The notes beneath the pieces were generated by a model. It did no database searches, was not told where the DNA came from, and saw nothing but the letters and a program-made list of their open reading frames with translations. A stretch of DNA of 64,000 bases from Ciborinia camelliae (Eukaryota > Ascomycota > Leotiomycetes > Helotiales > Sclerotiniaceae). The DNA lies in assembly GCA_025890175.1 (NCBI GenBank), contig JANPYM010000013.1, positions 1,616,207-1,680,206 on the forward strand. The letters are read 5' to 3'. Shown one piece after another: positions 23,874 through 34,954 of the stretch. The position numbers and the translations under genes are program-made. Each line of letters opens with the position of its first letter. Within the stretch, counting starts at the first letter, position 1.

Positions 23874-26270
23874 TTAAACATAAAACACCACCTCCCTAAC
23901 CTTCCCCATCCTCCCCCAAATATCATACTCCACCCACCTCGCCACGCCCCTCCTCCCCTTCGCCACCACACCCCCAGGATTCATAACATGACACCCCTCA
24001 TACGTCAAACAAAACGCTGGACTATCCACATCGCACAGAATAATAGCTGTAGGCAATGGATAAATGCTGAGTGCATTTGAGAAATCCCAATGCTGGGGTG
24101 CGATAGTCAGGGGAAAGGGTGATAGATGTCCTTGATCGAGGAGGGTTTTAGTAAGACGACGCGCGGTATGGATATCCGGGTCAATTTCTGGAGGAGGGGT
24201 GGAGGAGGGTATGGATGAGGGGGGTGGTGACATGTCGATGTCTTCGTCTTGGCTTTCGGGAGTGCGCTTTTTGGATGAGCCGAGGGTGACGGCGGTTCGG
24301 CGGAGACGTCCACTAACATCGTCTCGGAATACAACTAATTCGCAACTCATGCCGAATAAACTGACTCTTGCTGGATTACTCGTCCAAATGGCTTCTCCGT
24401 CACCTTTCTTCCCCTTTTCCTTCTCCATTTCGGTATTGGCGTTTGCGAATGCGCGTTTTATGCGAGAGGTGAACATTTCTGGTACAGATTTTCTAGGTAG
24501 GGGGACAGAGGATCCGGAGGAGAAGGCGGATACCCATGCATCGTTGGGGCCCGGTACGAAGATAAATGTTGCGGTACTTAGGAGGGTAGGGTATTCGGAG
24601 AGAATGGCTGCGAGCGAGTCGAAATATTCTTTATATTCTATAGAGCCTCCCGATCCACCGCGGGCGAGCACAGCGTGGGAGACGAAAGAGCCGAGTAGGA
24701 TAAATGTCATGGGTGAGCAACCTTCTGGTTCAGATGAGTAAAGAGAGAGAATTTTCTTGAGGGCCTGGAGGGTTTGGGGGATATCGAGGTGGACTTCGCC
24801 GAGAATGACAACACGGCCTCGGGATGGGGGTGGAGGATCGTCTGTATCAGGGGAAGATGGAGGAGGTCGAAGAAGCTTTTGTTCGAGTCTTTGCATTTTG
24901 GTACCGAGGGCTCGGGAACTGCCTACGCCTAGAAAGTCTACCCAGCCAAAACCGCCACCCGCTGTGGTATCCCCTTCACCCGCTGTGCCGAGAGTAACAT
25001 GACGACGTTCGGAAGGAGGATGACCGATGAAGAAGCCGATAAATTTACCAGAAATAGTACCGCCTACTCCTCCATTTCCACCCAGACGAGACGATGATCC
25101 AGTTTCATCTTCTTCATATGTCCCGTCTACAAGGACCATCATTCCAGGGGCGAACCAGGCGCCATCTTCGGGGATGGCTTTCGCGTGTGTAAGGTCAAGT
25201 GCGATACTTCCTGTTAGGTCATTAATGGCAAGGGTACCAGTTGGAGAAATACTAAGGAGACCGAGAAGCATGTGGGTGCTGCGGTTGCGGCCGAGAAGAT
25301 TGGCTATGGGTGTTAATTTATAGAATTGTGGTGGGGCGGGAATAGCGGAGGTGCTGCGTTGAAGGGATGCTTTGCCACCTTGAAAAGCAGGCGTTTGGAA
25401 GGATTCATTGCGGAGGAGACGTTGATGTATAACGTTATAGCGGTTTTGGAAAAGGAGTGTTTTATGGGAGGCAGGTGGGAATAATGAAGGTTTGGATGTA
25501 TCTCTGAATTCCATTAGTCGATTTCCCAAGAAATTCATTATTAGAACATACCTATCAAAGTGCTTCTTAGCAACATTATAAACCAGTCTAGGTTGTTCAA
25601 AAGCATCGATAACTTTCAACCACCTCCTCGGGTCCCTCAGTTCATCCTCATCCTCATCATCCACCTCTAACATTGACATCCCCAGACTCGATTGACTATC
25701 TTCTCTTGGTATATTGCCCGGTCGTAGTCCAAGTCTGGTATGATTAACCTCCCCATGCTGTGATGATCCCAATACTAGACTATTCTGCCGACTCAACTCC
25801 CTCCCTACAACTATCCTCCCACCACTCATATTCCCTTCCAAAGTCTTCAAAATCTCCTTCAATTCTGTCCCTTCCCCATCCACAATAACGCCACCACTCC
25901 CATTCTTCCAACTCTTCGCAACCTCTTCCAAGACTCTCTCTGCCAATCCTTCTTCCCTCCATCCTGTTCCACAATGCTTTCCAATGAAACTAGCCAATAC
26001 TTGTAAAGCCGATGACGTTAAAGTCAAACTATGCTTCTTCGTGAAGGTCCGAAAAGCCAAAGGTCTTAATGTTGCGGGCGGTAGAAGGATCGGCAATATA
26101 CTCGCTTTCGGTATAGGTACTGCGACGGCATTGAATGGTCGTATGGGATGTGCTGGAGTCGCAAAGGCGGGTGATGATGAAGGGATAGGATTTATATTGG
26201 CGGCGGGGGTAGCAGGAGGTCTGAAAATTGGAGGGGCTTTTGATTTCTTTGTGGGATTTGGGCGACTCAT
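23874..26270 (-). CDS. dpb2: DNA polymerase epsilon subunit B (Dpb2)
   Basis: A single exon of 798 residues starts at ATG 26270 (MSRPNPTKK); the open frame extends to 26315 but without another ATG. After a Pro-rich leader comes an N-terminal helical domain, LTSSALQVLASFIG. An OB-fold segment follows: HMLLGLLSISPTGTLAIND, LDLTHAKAIPEDGAWFAPG, MMVLVDGTYEE. The inactive calcineurin-like phosphoesterase domain reads RVVILGEVHLD, FILLGSFVSHAVLARG, FIFVPGPNDAW, and ends LTYEGCHVMNPGG. These are the Pol epsilon/alpha/delta B-subunit features, here of the epsilon type. The protein is an essential non-catalytic part of the leading-strand polymerase and links it to GINS. It is divergent from the histone chaperone gene 420 bp away. 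Confidence 0.92.
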   Translation of the reverse strand: MSRPNPTKKSKAPPIFRPPATPAANINPIPSSSPAFATPAHPIRPFNAVAVPIPKASILPILLPPATLRPLAFRTFTKKHSLTLTSSALQVLASFIGKHCGTGWREEGLAERVLEEVAKSWKNGSGGVIVDGEGTELKEILKTLEGNMSGGRIVVGRELSRQNSLVLGSSQHGEVNHTRLGLRPGNIPREDSQSSLGMSMLEVDDEDEDELRDPRRWLKVIDAFEQPRLVYNVAKKHFDRYVLIMNFLGNRLMEFRDTSKPSLFPPASHKTLLFQNRYNVIHQRLLRNESFQTPAFQGGKASLQRSTSAIPAPPQFYKLTPIANLLGRNRSTHMLLGLLSISPTGTLAINDLTGSIALDLTHAKAIPEDGAWFAPGMMVLVDGTYEEDETGSSSRLGGNGGVGGTISGKFIGFFIGHPPSERRHVTLGTAGEGDTTAGGGFGWVDFLGVGSSRALGTKMQRLEQKLLRPPPSSPDTDDPPPPSRGRVVILGEVHLDIPQTLQALKKILSLYSSEPEGCSPMTFILLGSFVSHAVLARGGSGGSIEYKEYFDSLAAILSEYPTLLSTATFIFVPGPNDAWVSAFSSGSSVPLPRKSVPEMFTSRIKRAFANANTEMEKEKGKKGDGEAIWTSNPARVSLFGMSCELVVFRDDVSGRLRRTAVTLGSSKKRTPESQDEDIDMSPPPSSIPSSTPPPEIDPDIHTARRLTKTLLDQGHLSPFPLTIAPQHWDFSNALSIYPLPTAIILCDVDSPAFCLTYEGCHVMNPGGVVAKGRRGVARWVEYDIWGRMGKVREVVFYV

Positions 26271-26383
26271 GTTTTCAATTCGAACTTCAAAGTTTCCCTT
26301 GGTATAGTCGTGCAATTGCCCTTGATCATTTATCTCATAAAATCATATATGCTTTCGTACATATTTTGGTCAAGGGAAGTGAG

Positions 26384-26428
26384 ACGCGTTGTGACGCGTA
26401 AAAGTTAAAGTGCTTTCTATTTTCGCGT
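26384..26428. promoter_or_regulatory. MCB-type G1/S elements in a shared divergent promoter
   Basis: Two palindromic ACGCGT hexamers (26384-26389 and 26394-26399) lie 10 bp apart. TTTCGCGT follows at 26421-26428. These match the MBF/E2F-like cell-cycle box. They sit between dpb2 and the NASP-type chaperone gene, both expected to be S-phase genes. Confidence 0.65.
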
Positions 26429-26690
26429 AAAGCGCTCTGATAATCCTTGTGAATTCAATCCTTCAATGTCTTACGACTTTGTGAAGCTTCAAAAACAAGC
26501 TGTTCCAAGGTTGCTCTATTCACCTGTTGCAAATTCTTTTTTTGTATCTCTTCCTATCTCTTCCTGGGATCGCATTTGACTTTCAAAGGGTTTCAATAAT
26601 TACTATTTGATCAACACCTTCCGCAACGCTCTATCAATTATCTCCACGGCACTCTCTTTAAATACCTGGTAGTAACTGATCGTAAACACA

Positions 26691-28288
26691 ATGGCGGAAC
26701 CAATTGAACCACCCACCACTCTATCGCAACAAGCATCCCAAGATATGGAATCCTACAACTCCGCCAAAGTATCGCTCGCCGAATATTGCGCCAAAGGAAC
26801 TGCCGAATATGCGCAAAAGCGCTACGATGATGCTGCAGATCACTATGCGCAAGCTTCCGAATTGCAAGCTGAAATCAACGGAGAAATGGCGCCAGAGAAT
26901 GCGGAGATTCTATTCTTGTATGGAAGAGCATTATTCAAGGTTGCGCAGCAGCAAAGTGATGTCTTAGGCGGTAGGGCAAGTGGTGAGAAACAAAAACCCA
27001 AGAAGAAAAGTAGTGGAAAGAAAGTAGATACCATCAAGGAAGAAGATGAGACCGTAAAGACGGAAGAAGAGAAAAAAGCAGATGAAGTGGCAGAGGAAGC
27101 GGTTGCGATAATTGCAAATGGAGGCGCAACCAGAAAAGTGGAGAGCTCTAGTACGGAACCAAAGAAGCCTTTATTTACATTTACCGGAGATGAGAATTTT
27201 GAGGACTCAGATGAGGAGGAAGATGCAGAAGGAGACGATGATGATGAAGAAGAAGATGACCCTCTAAACCTTGCGTTCGACATTTTGGATTTGGCGCGTG
27301 TACTATTTGAGAGGAGGTTGCAGGCGGACGAGGGTGAGGGCAAGGGAAAGGAGACTGGTGATACACCCATGACTACTCATATCAAAGAGAGACTTGCGGA
27401 TACACGGGATCTTCTGGGAGAGATATGTCTTGAGAATGAAAGGTGCACACATTTCATTTTACGAAACCTTACTCAATTTCTGACGGTTTTATAGATTCCC
27501 AGCAGCAGTTTCAGATTTCAGAGAATCTCTCGCGCTGAAAGAAAGTCTATTCCCAGAAGAAGATGAACAAATTGCCGAAGCGCATTACAAATTATCCCTC
27601 GCTCTCGAATTCGCATCCATCACACAAACGGAATCCGATGACAAGAAGCCCAATGCAGGAGCCGACAACGTTGACGAGGAGATGAGAGCGGAAGCTGTTA
27701 AGGAACTAGAACTCGCAATTAAGAGTACCAAGCTCAAGTTACATAACCAAGAAGTTGAATTGGCGGAAACAGCTATCGCAGAAGATAATGATGTTACGAG
27801 ACACAGAATTGCTGATGTTAAGAGTATTGTTGCGGATATGGAGCTTCGTGTACGCTACACCCCCTCCCATACCCTCCCATACCCTCCACACAGCCTCAGA
27901 AAAAATACTCCTCTCTGGTATACAATCCACTAACACACCGGCTTGACAGCTCAAGGAACTTCGCGCCCCACCCGTCGACATTAACAAAGCCGTCGCCGCA
28001 GCCCTTGCTCCAGCAGGCGCACCGCAGTCCAATTCCATGAGTGGAGTTCTAGGAAATATCCTCGGCGAATCTGCATCTGACACTGCAGCACGTGTTGAAG
28101 AAGCCAAAAAGACAGCTACGGATCTAACGGGCTTAGTCAGACATAAGAAAAAGGACAAAAAGGATCTACCAATACAAGCAGGTGCCAAGAGAAAGGCAGA
28201 AGAGGATCCAGTGATTGAGGGTGAGAGTAGTGATGGTGGAAAGGAGAAGAAGGCCAAAGTAGAGGATGCTACGGTGGAGGATGCTTAG
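26691..28288 (+). CDS. NASP/Sim3/Hif1-type histone chaperone
   Basis: Exons 26691-27442, 27495-27849 and 27950-28288 join in frame to 481 residues (introns 52 and 100 bp). The start has a good context (AACACAATGGCG). TPR-like helices begin at LAEYCAKGTAEYAQKRYDDAADHYAQASE (read in two parts: residues about 30-45 and 46-58) and continue with ENAEILFLYGRALFKVA. A long acidic insertion (about 170-195) interrupts the repeats, as in SHNi-TPR proteins. A third TPR follows (FPAAVSDFRESLALKESLF, EDEQIAEAHYKLSLALEFA), then a coiled coil and a Lys-rich C-terminus with KKDKK and AKRKAEED, a likely nuclear signal. Family members carry H3-H4 or CENP-A to chromatin; this role is inferred. Confidence 0.9.
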
Positions 28289-29340
28289 TTTCTTTTTTCG
28301 GTGCTGGGCGGTCAAGTTGAAAAGGATACCTATTTTATGGATGCGGATAAGAGCGGATGAAATTAGTAACATAGGCAACCCAAGGCAGGCTTGTAATAAA
28401 TAGCTGGTGTTAGGCGGGCGTCCATATGAAATTACATAGGATACTATGGACTGTTATTAGTCGATGCCAGTGGCATTTATTATTATTCACTGTGTATGTA
28501 TAATGAATGATCTAATAGGATTCTCATCATGAACCTGACTGAGCAAGCATCAAGATGAGAATCTCAAACTCCCCAACAGTAATGAGAATGTGAAATCTAA
28601 TGTCGATATGGCGGACGTGGTGGTGTAGGCAGTACTCTCGATCTTTTATTATGCATGCAATAACTAACACATTGTTAAAAAGATATCGATGACATTCCAA
28701 TCTTCTTAATTTTTAGAAAATTAAAATTAAACCCCACCAGGAGCAGTAAAATCAAAACCGAGCTCACCGGGGATCACTATGGTACTTGAACGGCGAAGAC
28801 GCTCACCGGGGATGATGAAATCTTAACCATAAACACCTCCATGCTATCTATATATGGCTTCTGAATCCCAAAAAGAAATAGCAATGATCAAAAAAAGAAG
28901 TTGCGCAGGCACTCAATGAATGATATATACGTGTGCAATTATCTATTATACTTAAATATGGGTATACACGAGTACAGTACACTCGACCTCTTATGTATTT
29001 CCGTCCTTTCCATGGGTAATTAGCTAGGTACAATTCCATTCCATTCCATTCCAACCCGCAAAAAGCCCAACCCCAAGCCCAAACGTCAGTCGCCAAACTC
29101 CACGCTATATATACTACAACTACTAGGCAACCCTAAAACAGAAGAACGGAAACACCACCTAATGCAATAGTTCATATGCTCGACCGTGTCCTGCTTACTG
29201 TATGCTTGCTCATGTTCCCAGCTTCCCATTTTCCGTCTGGTCTGATCTGATCTTCTCATCTGGTGATCTGAAACCCCGACTTGTTGTCAAAAACATCATC
29301 TCATCCCATCTCATCCCATCCCATCCATCTCCTCTAGCAT
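28289..29340. other. Intergenic between convergent genes
   Basis: AT-rich 3' flanks. It includes a repeated TCACCGGGGAT phrase (about 28765 and 28802) and CCATTCCATT/CATCTCATCC simple repeats near 29035-29060 and 29295-29330. No gene is seen. Confidence 0.5.
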
Positions 29341-32300
29341 CTATCTCAACTCCAAAACCCCTTCATCTAACACTCCAAACAGTACCTCGACCTCCCTCTG
29401 CACCTTAGCAATCTCCTCCGCCAACTGTCCCGTCACCAAGATAAAAGCATATAAAATTTCATAATCTTCATCTTTGACCGTAATCCCCTGACCTGTCCTT
29501 CTCTGTGCTCCGCCCCCTTGCGCCCCATTTCCTTGTAGCCCCAAACCACCCGATTCCGGCAACCCATCTTCATCAACCTCATTGACTTGTGTAGGTACAT
29601 CATCCTCATGACTGCGACGATTACTAATCGACATGTTTCTTCTATATTGAAAGATCTTTGCCAAGAGGCGATCGCGGGAATGCGCAGTACTGGGAAGACC
29701 GTCAATCAAAAGAGGGTATTCTAGTTTCATCGAGGAAGCCATAACTATTTACAATTAGCGTTTCATTCTGCTTATCGGCGATTTGAAAGAGTTGGGAAAG
29801 GCAAACCTTGAAACAAATGGCTAATTCTCGCACAAAGTTGCGCTCTTTCCTCTTCTGTAAACTTCAATAATAAACCCTCTCCTTCACTAGCTTCAGCATT
29901 CTTTTGAATAACTACATTCATAGCATGGAATGCATCCAGCATTTTAGTCGTAGCCTCAACTATCCGCCCATATGCAGCGAATGGAAATGGGCCTCGAAGT
30001 TCAAATTCGCTTGCGGCCGAACTTCGAAGTTTGTCGAGTACAAATATATACCTTTGGAATTCGAATTCCTCTCTCAAATTCATATAGGCGTCTTGAGATT
30101 CGCCCTCTACAATCGTTGACAAAGGATCCCTCTTCCATACCAAGCCCATTCGTAACCACAGAAGTGACAAGCCTTCTTTGAACTTTTGTCTTGCTGAAAT
30201 TGGCCATACAACTCTTGTGATGATTAAACCCCAGATACAACCTGCAAGAACCGCAACAACTCTATGGAATGCGATTTCAGTGATGATGGGCCTGACACCA
30301 CCTTCATCGTCATCGTGGTCGGAATCTTTGACTGAAAGGGAATATGCGTATAGGCAAGAGAGATTGTAAGTGAGCATGATAAAGCGACCAAAGGGACCAT
30401 TGCCTTTCGCGATGATGATATAGAAACATGGCAAACTGACGATCCATCCACAAAAGGCCAAGGCGTAAGGATTGCCGGCACAGATGACCCAGATGACACA
30501 TGCGATAACGGCGCCAATAAAAGTACCAATGAAACGAGCCCACCCGGTGGTATTGGATGCTCCTATTGTCATACTGCACACTAACATGTAAGACAGAAGT
30601 CCCCACTCTCCTCGATAATGCTGGTATATTGGTCTTGTTTCAGGAATGAAAGCGAAAAGAGCATAAAGGGCTGCTCCAAGGCCAACCTTTACAGCGAATC
30701 GTACTAGGCATTGGTAAGAAGAAATCAAATAAATTAGTTTGGCAATACTCACTATCATCGCGATCCAGAAACCGTACCATACACATTGCCTTTCGTCGTA
30801 TAGCCCCTCCCTTGGATTCCACATTGACCTTAGCAGCGATTTCTGCCTTTCTATATCCAAGTCTAGTACGTAAAGGATCAGGAATATCTTTAGGCAATCC
30901 AGTCCCTGCATCCCTCGCAATAAGCTGCTCCTGCTCTTCATTATTGATGGCATCATTTTTCAACTGGCGTTTGGGCTTTCGCCAAAATATTAACCATCTC
31001 CATGAACGATGTTTCGGACTTTCTACTTCTTCCTTTAACTCTTCTAGGATTGCCAAATAGTTTTGCATCTCGCTCGCAAAGTCTTGAAGATTGAAACTAA
31101 AATGACCGCAACTCGCCGCAACCTCTTCGAAATCGGCTTCAATGCTTTCCGGGCGGGTCTTATCGAGTTCCTTTGACTTATAAAGTTCCTTTAGTGCCTG
31201 AGCCCTTGCGTTGCTGTACAGTTTTCTACAAACAATCTGTTAGTCTTCATATTCAAAAAGAACAATTCGGCATACTTACAATGCTTCAGTCAGACTCGAT
31301 CGAAAATGTTCATTTATAGTAATGCGGTAGTCGGGCCCTTCGGCAAAAGGTAGTTCTTCCAGTATTTTTGAGAGAGTATATGCCAAGGATTTCATTGATG
31401 GGCCAAGATGAAGGATAAATCGCCCAAAGATTTCCGAGGGTGTTCGAACCGTTGGCATAGCAATACTCGACAAACTGGTCTCTGTACCTTGCCGGGTGAG
31501 AAATTTGGGCCTCTCTGAAACGGCGTCGAGATCACTACCCTCTTCCGATGCTTCCTCAATGGCTGTAAGAACTGCAAACCTATCTGATTTACTACTGAGA
31601 GGTCGGCTACTGGAATTTATTTGAGACGATGGGAATCCATGTGGGCCTGTGGGAGTTGCGCTGCCTAACATAGGTTCTCGAAGTAATGAAAATTGTGTCA
31701 AAGCAGCACTTCGTAGACCTCCAATGGACTGGGCAAGTGTTTGCATGCAGCCAACAAGCCTCGCTTCAATTGCGTATTCGCTTTCTGTACCTAGAACATA
31801 ATGTTCCAGCTTTGCTTCCTGTAGATTCTTTGTGAGCTGAGTAGAAATAGATTTATATTGCTTCTGAGCCTGGTCAAAGGACATTGAGCGCAAATCAGTT
31901 TCTGAACCACTAAGAAACCCTCGAGTAATCACAGTAAGCATATCTCCAAACGAATCTGTAGTTTTGATCATGCTTTCTCGAAGCTCCGCTCGTGCAGATA
32001 TCGGCCACGCCTTTCATAAGTCAATAATTGGCATTAATGGCTGTAAAGGGCAGAGTACTCACCAACAAACTGACAATCGACGTCGAAGTCATGCCCAGGA
32101 TAACCATCTTCATGACTTGAACAATTTTATCATTCGAAAAAACACCCACTTGCACCGCATTCTCCTTCGTGAGAACTGTAATGATTGCCAAACTTGCCAG
32201 ACTACAGGCAACACTGACCAATGGAGCATTATAGGCTTGTTTGAACCAACCGATAAATCCTAGACCTCCTCCACAAAAAACGATGAGTATGAGGGTATAT

Positions 32301-32973
32301 CCAAGCTCTATGAGACCCAATTGAGTTTCGCAGTACCATGCCACAGCCATACTCGACACCGATATGAAGACCGCGTATAGAAATGCCGAGATGCCCAGTA
32401 TCGCTGCTTCAATCATGGATCCGGATGATCTGGCAGGGTGGAAATAGACCGTAATCGTAGCCACCATATGTTTACCATCTTGATGCCCCAAGAAGTTCGA
32501 CAAAGGTGGTGAGAAAGTAGCCAAGCTTCCAAGAGTGTATGCCAACGAGCATTTCAAGATTCCCTTTCCAGTGGGTGATTGTATCCATTGTGCGAATCCC
32601 CTTGAAGATTCAACACAATAGGTCCAACCCCTTTGGAATATGTTTGTGTCTTCCCTCCTTAAGCTCAGGCCCAGGCCCAACCCTTCATCAGATGGATATG
32701 ATCGCGCCGGTCCGTCGAAGCCTGATGGACTTCGTAGAGTGATCTGTCTTCGAACTCGTTCTCCCGTACTAGGTATTACGAATGTTCCGTTCCGTAGTTT
32801 CTATTAACGTGCGACAAAAGGTTAGCTCCCGTCCTAAGCTTTTCTGTTGCGCACAGCCAATGGCAACACACCCCTCGTTTTGCTCCATGTTTTCCAAATC
32901 TTCTATCTCGCTGACCGTCTCTATTTGCAGACGACATACTAGATCCCTCTATAGCCGATGGCGAGGAACTCAT
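29341..32973 (-). CDS. FUSC/BRE4-like multi-pass membrane protein
   Basis: Six exons, 32973-32872, 32800-32063, 32010-31280, 31225-30753, 30703-29807 and 29744-29341, join in phase to 1114 residues. All introns are 49-71 bp. The protein has two similar membrane blocks, one in exon 2 (from GILKCSLAYTLGSLATFSPP to TSIVSLL) and one in exon 5 (from RFAVKVGLGAALYALFAF to GCIWGLIITRVVWPISAR). Each is followed by a cytoplasmic helical region that begins with the same WPISAR motif. Two repeated halves of this kind are typical of the fungal fusaric-acid-resistance/aromatic-acid-exporter superfamily related to brefeldin A sensitivity protein Bre4. The substrate is unknown. An upstream in-frame ATG at 33042 would add 23 residues; I prefer 32973. 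Confidence 0.85.
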
Positions 32974-33788
32974 TATTATTATTTTCGTATTTTCATAGCT
33001 CGGTGTTGAGATCAATATGTTTGGTGGCGCAGGATTCAGCACCAGTAAAGAAAGCTACCCCGGATTCTTTGTTATATGCCGATGCCAAGTGGGGGCCTGT
33101 CGAAGCCTGAAAGACAACACCCAGTCCAGCCCAGCCCAACACTTATTATTTGGTTGTACTCCAGCTGTAATATCAAAATTATTCAGTCAGCCATACTTAT
33201 TAGGTAGGTATTGTGATGTACCATTCTTTCAAATTATTTGGAACAAACATCATGAATGAAAGGAAGAACAAGACGATGACTCAACGTCGAGAGACTCCAA
33301 GTTGCCAGGTAAGGTTGCCGGCACTGTATTGTCCTTTCTATTTATTTATCATTGCTACCAGTCAGTAGGTACGAGGTAGGTATGAGCCATTAACCACCCT
33401 ATCCCGAATAGCATATCACGGCATGTATTCCACTCTCAATATCAAGTCGCGTGGCCCTCTCAACATGGGTTTTTGTAGGATCTTCATGTTTTTGGATTCT
33501 AGATTACTATCACTGTCCAATGCTAGGTGCTATCACTCATCCCGCGTTGTATAATCTGGTGCACATGGTCAATTCAGGAGCTCAAGTTGTCATGAGCCTG
33601 AACATGCTTCATACTTCCACAGGTTCAGAAATATGATATATTAATATTAATATTGATCGATGATCGTACAAATAACTCTTTTTTTGTTGCACGCCAAAAA
33701 CATCTTTCACATCTTACATCCATCGCTCAATCCAAATCCCAATCCCGTCTCATTTGCAGCCAAAGGCCACAGTGGACGCCTCTATATC
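32974..33788. other. Intergenic
   Basis: Promoter side of the FUSC-like gene and 3' flank of the 351-aa gene. Only short shadow frames. Confidence 0.5.
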
Positions 33789-34921
33789 TCAAAACCATTC
33801 GAATTTTCTCAGATCATCCACCTTGACGTCTTCAATAATAAATAACCTCACCCAGTTTTCTATTTTCGGTACAATAGGGTTTTGCTTTCCTTTACCACCA
33901 CAGATCTTTTGGATATCCACCTCAAAGCATCGCTTGTACCATTCGTTTCTTTTGGAATTCCAAGGGCCACGCTATTCATCTGTCAGCTTCGTTTCCATGT
34001 GAGATAGTTCTCTCATTAGGGATAGAAAAGAGTGAAAGATACACGTACATTCTTGGCAACCAATGACTCGAAGTCCTTCACGAATGCGTCTGCCTCCGAC
34101 CACGTTCGGACCCTATCGCCACTACGTCCCAAGTACTCGTCAAGCCGGTATCCATGTTCTCCCCACGCTTGCCAAATGACCATGCCTTCTGGTCCGATAC
34201 CTGCGACAAATGAATGGGCAAAGGATGAGTAGCGTTCAGCTTTGCGCACCCTAGCAAGCTCAAAGATGTGCACATCTGCCAAAGAAACGCACATGACAGT
34301 GGTACGCTGCAACGGACCTTGAGCTGCTAGTTTGCCCTTTGAATATTCGGAAATGAAGGAAGACGTGGGGGTGCTCCGGATTTCGTCAAGTGTTGGCAGG
34401 CCACCGCAACTCTGAGAATTGAATCGAAGAGCTTGGAAGAGCCTATCTTTGGGAGTGGCGAACAGGAGAACTGTTGTTGATGCAAGTTTGCAAGATCTCC
34501 ACTCAATATCAAAGGGGGGGTGCTTCTTATACATCAGATCTAACTCAATGTGATGGCTGTTGTCTACCGCCGCGCTTTGGATTCTCGAGCAAACATGAGA
34601 AGCTGTTTCCAGCCCCTCGGAAAATATGTTGTGGACTTGTAGTTGTAGAGCCTTCAGAGGGCTGAGAGACGAATCGATATCGAACATACTGATATTTCTC
34701 GCGACCGCTACAATCCTAACGCTCTGTGGTGTCTGAAGAAATTCGTCGAATAATCTTGGGTCTACTGAGGTGGGAGGGACTTCCCCGTATATGAGACGAC
34801 CAATGTTATCTGCCATTGTGCGCCGGGGATTCAACTGAAATCCCGAGCCTAGTCGAAGTACCCCCCAAATAAACTTAAAGAGTTCCTCATAATCTATCAT
34901 GATGTTTCCTTGCTGAGACAT
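33789..34921 (-). CDS. Unidentified 351-aa soluble protein
   Basis: Exon 1 (34921-34049) and exon 2 (33971-33789) join in phase 0 over a 77-bp GTACGT...TAG intron, giving 351 residues. There is an in-frame ATG at 34954. No signal peptide or membrane helix is seen. Recognisable segments are SVRIVAVARNISMFDIDSSL, TVLLFATPKDRLFQALRFN, TTVMCVSLADVHIFELARV and GIGPEGMVIWQAWGEHGYRL. The exon 2 sequence reads RNEWYKRCFEVDIQKICGG and ends KKFEWF-like after IIEDVKVDD. Evenly mixed composition and a clean splice argue for a real gene. I do not recognise the family and propose no function. Confidence 0.7.
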
Positions 34922-34954
34922 GATGGGCCGTGGAGCTCGAATTTCGAAAAGCAT

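Noticed and set aside
26271..26315. Extending dpb2 to 26315
   Set aside because: The open frame continues, but the first codon there is TTG; the first ATG is at 26270 and has good context.
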